64,000 bases of DNA from Oceanobacter sp045430275 (GTDB taxonomy: Bacteria > Pseudomonadota > Gammaproteobacteria > Pseudomonadales > Oceanobacteraceae): positions 40,341 through 104,340 of the forward strand of contig JAILXU010000014.1 of the NCBI GenBank assembly GCA_045430275.1, given 5' to 3'. Under the pieces are notes generated by a model. That model saw only the letters and a program-made list of their open reading frames with translations. It was not told where the DNA came from and did no database searches. Shown here piece after piece: positions 59,379 through 64,000 of the stretch (within the stretch, counting starts at the first letter, position 1; every line of letters starts with the position of its first letter). Both the position numbers and the translations under genes were made by a program.

Positions 59379-60131
59379 TTAACCCAGTTCTGCTTCGTTC
59401 ACGACCGGGTTTTCCAAACGGCCAATGGATTCGATTTCGACAGCGACGGTGTCACCGGCTTTCAGTGCCAGCGCATCGGTGCGCTCTGGCGTGGCCGCGA
59501 TGATCAGGTCGCCTGGCTGCAGGGTCATGAAGCTGCTGAGGTAGCTCACCAGCTCGGCAATGCCGTTGAATAACTGATCAGTGCTGGTGGTGTGAACCGT
59601 CTCGCCATTGATTTGAGTGGTGATGGCCAGCGCCTGAGGGGCCTCGATATCCGCCTGATCAACAACCCATGGGCCGATGGGGCAGAAGCCGTCGCGGCAC
59701 TTGGCTTTCACTGCTGGGCGATAGAACGAGGTCTCTGCCAGAGACACTTCGTTGACCACGGTGTAGCCACGAATGTAGTCCGCCGCTTCGGCTTCGGACA
59801 CGCGAGTGGCTTGCTTGCCAATTACGATACCGATGGACGGGCCAGCGTAAATCGCGGTGCCGTCTGCCGGAGCCGGAATCGCAGCGCCGTAACCGATGTG
59901 GGTGTTCTCGGTCTTGATGTGCAGAACCGGAGTTTTAGGCGGATTAACGTGAGGCTTCTCGTTAAAGGCTGTTTCCATGTTGGCGCGCAGGGCTTTGTCG
60001 TTCAGGGCGATGCCGAAAACGGTGCCGGTGGTTGCGGGAAGCCAGGTATCGGTGGTCATGTTCTGTTCGGCAGAACAGTCACTGGTAACCACGGCAGCGA
60101 TACCGTCTTTCAGTATGCGGCTGTGTCTCAT
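59379..60131 (-). CDS. hpaG1: HpaG1: isomerase/decarboxylase first half
   Basis: 250 residues from ATG 60131 (GGAG seven bases upstream; a longer frame to 60179 lacks a site). FAH fold: GTVFGIALNDKALRANMETAF, AGPSIGIVIGKQATRVSEAEAADYIRGY and IAATPERTDALALKAGDTV. Where HpaG2 has YECELVAVIG, this copy has AGPSIGIVIG, so the metal-binding Glu pair is absent. It is probably the non-catalytic or isomerase partner in a heteromer. It is the first gene of the hpaG1-G2-H-I operon. Confidence 0.9.
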   Translation of the reverse strand: MRHSRILKDGIAAVVTSDCSAEQNMTTDTWLPATTGTVFGIALNDKALRANMETAFNEKPHVNPPKTPVLHIKTENTHIGYGAAIPAPADGTAIYAGPSIGIVIGKQATRVSEAEAADYIRGYTVVNEVSLAETSFYRPAVKAKCRDGFCPIGPWVVDQADIEAPQALAITTQINGETVHTTSTDQLFNGIAELVSYLSSFMTLQPGDLIIAATPERTDALALKAGDTVAVEIESIGRLENPVVNEAELG

Positions 60132-60379
60132 GGTGAGTCTCCTGAGGTGTCGGTTAGCGGGCAGCAGAGCCGGTTTCATCAGGCTCTGGCTGTCTGTGTG
60201 TCTGAGACGGATTATTTTTGTTTATATGTTAAGTAGTTTGCCTTGGAGGGGGAGAAAGTCAATAAGTTAATATATTAATTATTATGATGAGCTACAGATT
60301 GGCTTAGGTGCTAGCGGCACAAGTGGTGGGGAGAAATCGGATCATAAAGGGGCAGACTTCTTATGATCCGATCAGAAAA
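60132..60379. promoter_or_regulatory. Promoter region of the hpaG operon
   Basis: 248 bases with a palindrome TTAATATATTAA at 60267-60278. On the minus strand a TTGACT sequence that could be a -35 hexamer comes a few bases after it; no convincing -10 was found. The palindrome is the same as that before hpaR. Confidence 0.5.
60267..60278. promoter_or_regulatory. TTAATATATTAA palindrome before hpaG1, candidate HpaR operator
   Basis: Perfect 12-base palindrome 136 bases upstream of hpaG1. Its flanks match the hpaR site at 55710 nearly base for base. Confidence 0.6.
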
Positions 60380-60526
60380 TCAGCAGTTAACGACTAACTC
60401 TTCAGCTTGCGCCAGTATGCTGTGCATGACGTTTTTGCGATTTTCAACGAAGGCTTTGAAGGGTTGAAGATCCGGGTAGGCCAGGCACTCTTCAGTCGGA
60501 GAAGCGCTGGCTTTGCAGATATTCAT
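60380..60526 (-). CDS. 48-residue Cys-containing peptide gene
   Basis: ATG 60526 has GAGGAAGT seven bases upstream. The peptide begins MNICKASASPTEECLAYPDL and ends LVVNC, with cysteines at residues 4, 14 and 48. It has no signal peptide and one helix-prone region (FKAFVENRKNVMHSILAQAEEL). It begins 16 bases after the stop of the 889-residue repeat protein, so the two are co-transcribed. I recognise no family. The ribosome site and operon position are why I consider it real. Confidence 0.6.
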   Translation of the reverse strand: MNICKASASPTEECLAYPDLQPFKAFVENRKNVMHSILAQAEELVVNC

Positions 60527-60542
60527 ATCACTACTTCCTCGT

Positions 60543-63212
60543 TCAAACCGTTTCGGTTTGCTCTGCCTGATTGATCAACTGCTGCAATAACGATTGGTCT
60601 TTTGTATCTCTCAGCAGCGCCTGAAAATCCCGGAAAGGCTGCATGGATGGCTCAGCTTTCAGTGCGTCAGCAAAGTTTATGTGGCTGTTTTTATTGGCCT
60701 GCTTGACTGCTTCCCGCAGGGAAACTTGCTCAATCAGCGTTGGGTGGTGTTTGATCAGGCAAATCAGTGAGCTGACTGAGATGCCGCCCTCATAACGGAT
60801 TTTATGCCTGAGTTGTTTGGCCGTCTTTTGTGTATCGGTTATCAGCTGTTTTATGATTTCAGCAGGCACTGCTTCCAGTTTTAATAGCCAGAGGTTATCT
60901 CCACGTTTGCCCCAATTTTCCAGATAAGTTCTGAATATCAGGGGATGGCTACCGGATACCGGTACAATATATCGAATATATTGACGGATACCTGAATCTT
61001 TCAACTGTGCTGCCAGCAGAGCTTGATTGTCGCAATACACCAACACCCGGGATTTCAATCCTGGAGAAAAGTCTTTGTTTTCAATAATTTGGGTGATGGC
61101 TGTTTGCAGCTGATCTTGGGATGGTGGCGTTGCCGATCTCATCATTCGATCCAGTATCACAACAGCTTTGCCGACGACCTGATCGTCGCTATCGGTCAGT
61201 AGCTTTTCCAGACAGGCAAAAGGTAGCGCCTGTTGATGTTTGGCCAGTGCCCGGCGAACGTCCCGCACCTTGTCTTCACACAGCATATGCAGAATGTCAG
61301 GATCGTTGCTGCTTTTGGCCAAATCGATGCGTGCAGCCTTGTTGCCCAGGGTGCGGAGGCTGGTTTTATCGGGTTGTTGGGCAGGGGCCAGTCCTCTCTT
61401 TGTTGCTTGGTTACCTGCGGCCTGCCGTACTGAGCTGTCTTTGTCGCTGGTTAATTCCCGCAATAGCTGTGGGTACACCCGTTTCAATTTCAGTGACGCC
61501 AGTTGTTTACGTTGTAGTGGCGTACCGGTTGTAGCAATCAGGCGATAGACAAATTCGCTGTAGCCTGGTGTCTCCTTCCGGAGAATACGATTGTGAATAT
61601 GGCGGTCACCGGTAATGGCCAGTCGGTTGGCCTCATTGGGGTTGAGCGCCGCTGAACCGGCTATTCGACGGAGCAGGTCATTATCATCTGTGTAACGATT
61701 CAAGGCATCAGTAATCGCCATTTCATAACTATCGGAGCCATTTTCCATCTGGGCATAAATTGATTCAGCCCGAAACGGTTGGGTTATCGCTGTGCCACTT
61801 TCCAGCAGCGACAGGGCATAGGTCGGATTTTGTTTCAGATCCTCGGGGCAGTACGCCGCCAGACGTTTGTAGTAGATCTTGGGGCAGTTGGGATGACGCG
61901 CCATTAATCGGCTCACGACTTCAAAGCCAAAGCCTCTTTTATTAAAGAGTGTTTGCAACTGTTTGGCTTTGGTGTCGGGATTACGCAAGGTTGCCAGCAT
62001 CTCTGGCCACTTTTCCGGTTCGGTAATTGAATCCAGAACTTCACTATCGTCGATAAACCGGTTGGCGATAATGGCATTGCACCAGTCGTCACCGAGCAGC
62101 TGTAAAGCCTGTTGTTTGGTCAGTACAGGGTTGGCTGCCAGTGCAATCCTGATGAACTTGCTGGCACCCTTCAGTAGTGACTCAATACGCTCTTTGGAAT
62201 CTGTGTATCTGGCGATGCCGAGTTGAGCCCATTTCGGCAAGTCGCGTTTCTCGGCGGCCTCTATGACTTCTGGAGTACTGTTCCGGTGTAGTGTGGCAGC
62301 ACAGGCTGAGAGTGCACAGCCAGATCGGGCAATTTCCTGTAGTTGTTTGGCGTTGATCGTTTGTGACAGAGTCAATGCGAGCATGTTTTTACCGGAGGGC
62401 TCGGCAGCACTCTCTGTAACTTGTGATTCCGGGCCTGCCGATAAAGGAAGCCTGGTCAATGCAGCCTTGGCCACCTTCTTGCTGGAATCTTTGCTCAGAG
62501 TTCTCAGAGCATCATCAGGGCAATCACTATGTGATGCGGCATAAAGCCTGGATTGCCATTTCGCGCCTGCGGCCAATTGTAAAAGCTGTTCCGCTGTGGG
62601 GTTGGGAACCATACGAGGAAACACGGCTAGATCGCCTTTACTGCCATTCTCACAGAGCCGCTTAATGGCATGGTTGGCCAAAATTGGTGGAGGAGTGGGA
62701 AGCCAGGTATCCAAATCAATAATCAGCTCAAAGGCAACGTGATGGTACCCCATAATTCTGGAATCCGCAGGACATTCCGTCATCTGATAGCAAAGGTTAT
62801 CGATCTGACTAGCCACAAGGTTGTGGTAAATCAGATATGCCGAGCCGTGATAATTAAGTTCAGACGCACTGAATTGCGTGAATTTTGCTTTTACCGTTTT
62901 TTTCCAGTGGTCTTCTCCATTCTGAGCAATGATTTTCTGGATGCGATCAGCCGCTGTGGTTTGCTCCAGTTGTTCCGGGGCCAACGAACAAAACAGGCTC
63001 AGAATATCCAGAGGACAATTGGGGTGGTTCAGTATCTGCTGAGTCAGCTCTGGCACTTCATGGCTTTTCAACACAAAGGCCAGTCCTGCGAACCATTCCT
63101 GGCAGTTCGCTGACTCCAGTTTCTGAATCAGCTCGCTACTGTTTGCGTCCAGAATCTCTTTGATAAGCGTTGTAATTCGTTTTTTTTCAGATTCCAGGGA
63201 TGTATCTGTCAT
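60543..63212 (-). CDS. 889-residue leucine-rich-variant/HEAT-like repeat protein
   Basis: AAGGA lies before ATG 63212. Most of the length is built of ~35-residue helical units with the leucine-rich-variant pattern, e.g. LYAASHSDCPDDALRTLSKDSSKKVAKAAL and ARHPNCPKIYYKRLAAYCPEDLKQNP, plus HEAT-like RKQLASLKLKRVYPQLLRELTSD. No catalytic motif, membrane segment or signal peptide. The stretch before it encodes the end of a VWA-like metallopeptidase protein and a second copy of its own C-terminus. VWA/DUF2201 proteins are often paired with MoxR ATPases and repeat scaffolds, so it may be the scaffold of such a system. Function unknown. Confidence 0.75.
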   Translation of the reverse strand: MTDTSLESEKKRITTLIKEILDANSSELIQKLESANCQEWFAGLAFVLKSHEVPELTQQILNHPNCPLDILSLFCSLAPEQLEQTTAADRIQKIIAQNGEDHWKKTVKAKFTQFSASELNYHGSAYLIYHNLVASQIDNLCYQMTECPADSRIMGYHHVAFELIIDLDTWLPTPPPILANHAIKRLCENGSKGDLAVFPRMVPNPTAEQLLQLAAGAKWQSRLYAASHSDCPDDALRTLSKDSSKKVAKAALTRLPLSAGPESQVTESAAEPSGKNMLALTLSQTINAKQLQEIARSGCALSACAATLHRNSTPEVIEAAEKRDLPKWAQLGIARYTDSKERIESLLKGASKFIRIALAANPVLTKQQALQLLGDDWCNAIIANRFIDDSEVLDSITEPEKWPEMLATLRNPDTKAKQLQTLFNKRGFGFEVVSRLMARHPNCPKIYYKRLAAYCPEDLKQNPTYALSLLESGTAITQPFRAESIYAQMENGSDSYEMAITDALNRYTDDNDLLRRIAGSAALNPNEANRLAITGDRHIHNRILRKETPGYSEFVYRLIATTGTPLQRKQLASLKLKRVYPQLLRELTSDKDSSVRQAAGNQATKRGLAPAQQPDKTSLRTLGNKAARIDLAKSSNDPDILHMLCEDKVRDVRRALAKHQQALPFACLEKLLTDSDDQVVGKAVVILDRMMRSATPPSQDQLQTAITQIIENKDFSPGLKSRVLVYCDNQALLAAQLKDSGIRQYIRYIVPVSGSHPLIFRTYLENWGKRGDNLWLLKLEAVPAEIIKQLITDTQKTAKQLRHKIRYEGGISVSSLICLIKHHPTLIEQVSLREAVKQANKNSHINFADALKAEPSMQPFRDFQALLRDTKDQSLLQQLINQAEQTETV

Positions 63213-63277
63213 GTGCTTAATCCTTTAAATCAACTTTGACCCCGAACGGAAATACAGGGCGCTTGCGGTTTTGTTGG

Positions 63278-63484
63278 CTAAAGAGAGAGAAATTCTCTCT
63301 GGTCATTGGATAGAGGAGGTACCACCCATAACACGTCAATATCGGGTGGCTCAGCGGGCAATTCTCCAAAGCCATCGGTGAAGTGAATAGCCACTGAAGG
63401 ACGCTCCAGCAGGCTGTATTTGGTTGCCAGAAAATTGAAGTAGGGCACAAAGCTGGTACCACCGTCACCGACCGGTTGAGGCAG
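63278..63484 (-). pseudogene. C-terminal remnant of a VWA-like (DUF2201) metallopeptidase gene
   Basis: In the frame ending at TAG 63280-63278, the translation includes VGDGGTSFVPYFNFLATKY and VAIHFTDGFGELPAEPPD followed by VLWVVPP. These match the C-terminus of DUF2201/VWA-like proteins (GGGGTDF..., FTDG.G..P..PP..VLWV). There is no start codon or upstream domain: the frame runs back into the end of the neighbouring repeat-protein copy. It is a leftover of a gene whose N-terminal part is missing here. A frame at 63217-63468 that overlaps it is a shadow. Confidence 0.7.
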
Positions 63485-64000
63485 GGTCAGCCTGCTCGAC
63501 CTGATTGATCAACTGTTGAATGAGTCGTCGGTCTTTTGTATCTCCCAGCAGCGCCTGAAAGTCCTTGAACGGCTGCAGGGATGGCTCAGCTTTCAGTGCG
63601 TCAGCAAAGTTTATGTGGCTGTTTTGGTTGGCATGATCGATGGTTTCCAGCAGTGGGCAGTGAGCAAGCATATTGGGGTGATGCTTGATCAGGTAAATCA
63701 GGGAGTTGACCGAGGTAAACTGGATGAAATCAATTGAGTCCGAAGCAGAGCTGGTCAGGTCTGATATCTCACTAACGAGTAGCTCGATAATCTCATCAGG
63801 AATAACATCCTTCCTCAGCAGAAACAGTCTTTTGTGCAGGTTTTGGTATTTATTTTCTTCCAGATAAGCCTTGAATACTAACGTGTGGCTACCAGACTCA
63901 GGGAGATCATTAAAAAAACGCTTTTGCATATCTCTTTGCTGTAGCAATGGTTCAAGTGCTTCCGGTATTTTTCAACATAGTTGTCCGATAAACCATTAAT
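63465..64000 (-). pseudogene. Partial second copy of the repeat protein, cut by the window edge and frameshifted
   Basis: The clear part, up to 63947 on the minus strand, encodes SGSHTLVFKAYLEENKYQNL... and ends with NQNSHINFADALKAEPSLQ, DFQALLGDTKDRRLIQQLIN. It aligns along its whole length with the C-terminus of the 889-residue protein (SGSHPLIFRTYLENWGKRGD; NKNSHINFADALKAEPSMQ; DFQALLRDTKDQSLLQQLIN). The frame meets a TGA just upstream of 63947. A different frame continues the similarity to the window end after a run of five A near 63968-63974, so a single-base indel is likely. The rest lies beyond the window, so a fully broken state is not certain. Confidence 0.72.

Noticed and set aside
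63217..63468. 83-residue minus-strand frame
   Set aside because: It is out of frame with the recognisable VWA/DUF2201 C-terminus in the same DNA, so it is a shadow of a gene remnant.
1..64000. tRNA, rRNA or riboswitch genes
   Set aside because: Read for conserved tRNA arms and rRNA segments by eye and found none I could support; a covariance-model scan would be needed to exclude small RNAs.

Overview
The window reads as part of the genome of an aerobic, probably marine gammaproteobacterium. This rests on the gene families (NorR, HlyB/HlyD type I secretion, OsmC-YcaO fusion, hpa and qhp catabolic genes), the moderate G+C of most coding sequence, and gammaproteobacterial-style REP hairpins. 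No rRNA or tRNA gene was seen. A plasmid-type replication and partition module (14.3-20.3 kb) suggests the window lies on a large plasmid or secondary chromosome (chromid). That placement is an inference.

Layout. 0-9 kb: the 3' end of norR, then a minus-strand type I secretion operon (hlyB-hlyD) and an RTX repeat protein whose 5' end is out of frame. 9-12 kb: a large lipoprotein. 12-14.2 kb: a two-component flavin hydroxylase of the 4-hydroxyphenylacetate 3-hydroxylase type. 14.3-20.3 kb: a stand-alone ParB-like HTH protein, six exact-period 112-bp repeats carrying two palindromes each, parB, parA, a replication initiator and a field of iterons. 20.4-23.2 kb: 3-hydroxybenzoate 4-monooxygenase and a LuxR-type regulator. 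23.3-40.6 kb: a complete quinohemoprotein amine dehydrogenase (qhp) locus with aldehyde dehydrogenase, AraC and sigma-54 regulators, structural subunits, maturation enzymes and a porin, split by an AT-rich foreign segment (32.5-34.6 kb). 40.6-49.8 kb: a mixed region with a relBE-type toxin-antitoxin pair between REP elements, a cupin/OsmC-YcaO operon, a Septu-type (ptuAB) defence pair, a GNAT protein, an ATP-grasp ligase and two small unknown genes. 49.9-60.3 kb: a minus-strand homoprotocatechuate (hpa) meta-cleavage cluster with regulators and shared operator palindromes. 60.4-64 kb: a large repeat protein, a 48-residue downstream gene, and a broken tandem duplication of a VWA/repeat-protein gene pair.

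How it fits together. The catabolic genes form a nearly continuous route. Arylalkyl or alkyl amines such as tyramine would be deaminated in the periplasm by quinohemoprotein amine dehydrogenase. The aldehyde would be oxidised by the sigma-54-controlled aldehyde dehydrogenase. 4-hydroxyphenylacetate would be hydroxylated by the two-component hydroxylase at 12-14 kb. The catechol would then be opened and processed by HpaD, an aldehyde dehydrogenase, HpaG1/G2, HpaH and HpaI to pyruvate and succinic semialdehyde. The isomerase HpaF was not found. The substrate assignment is inferred from gene content.
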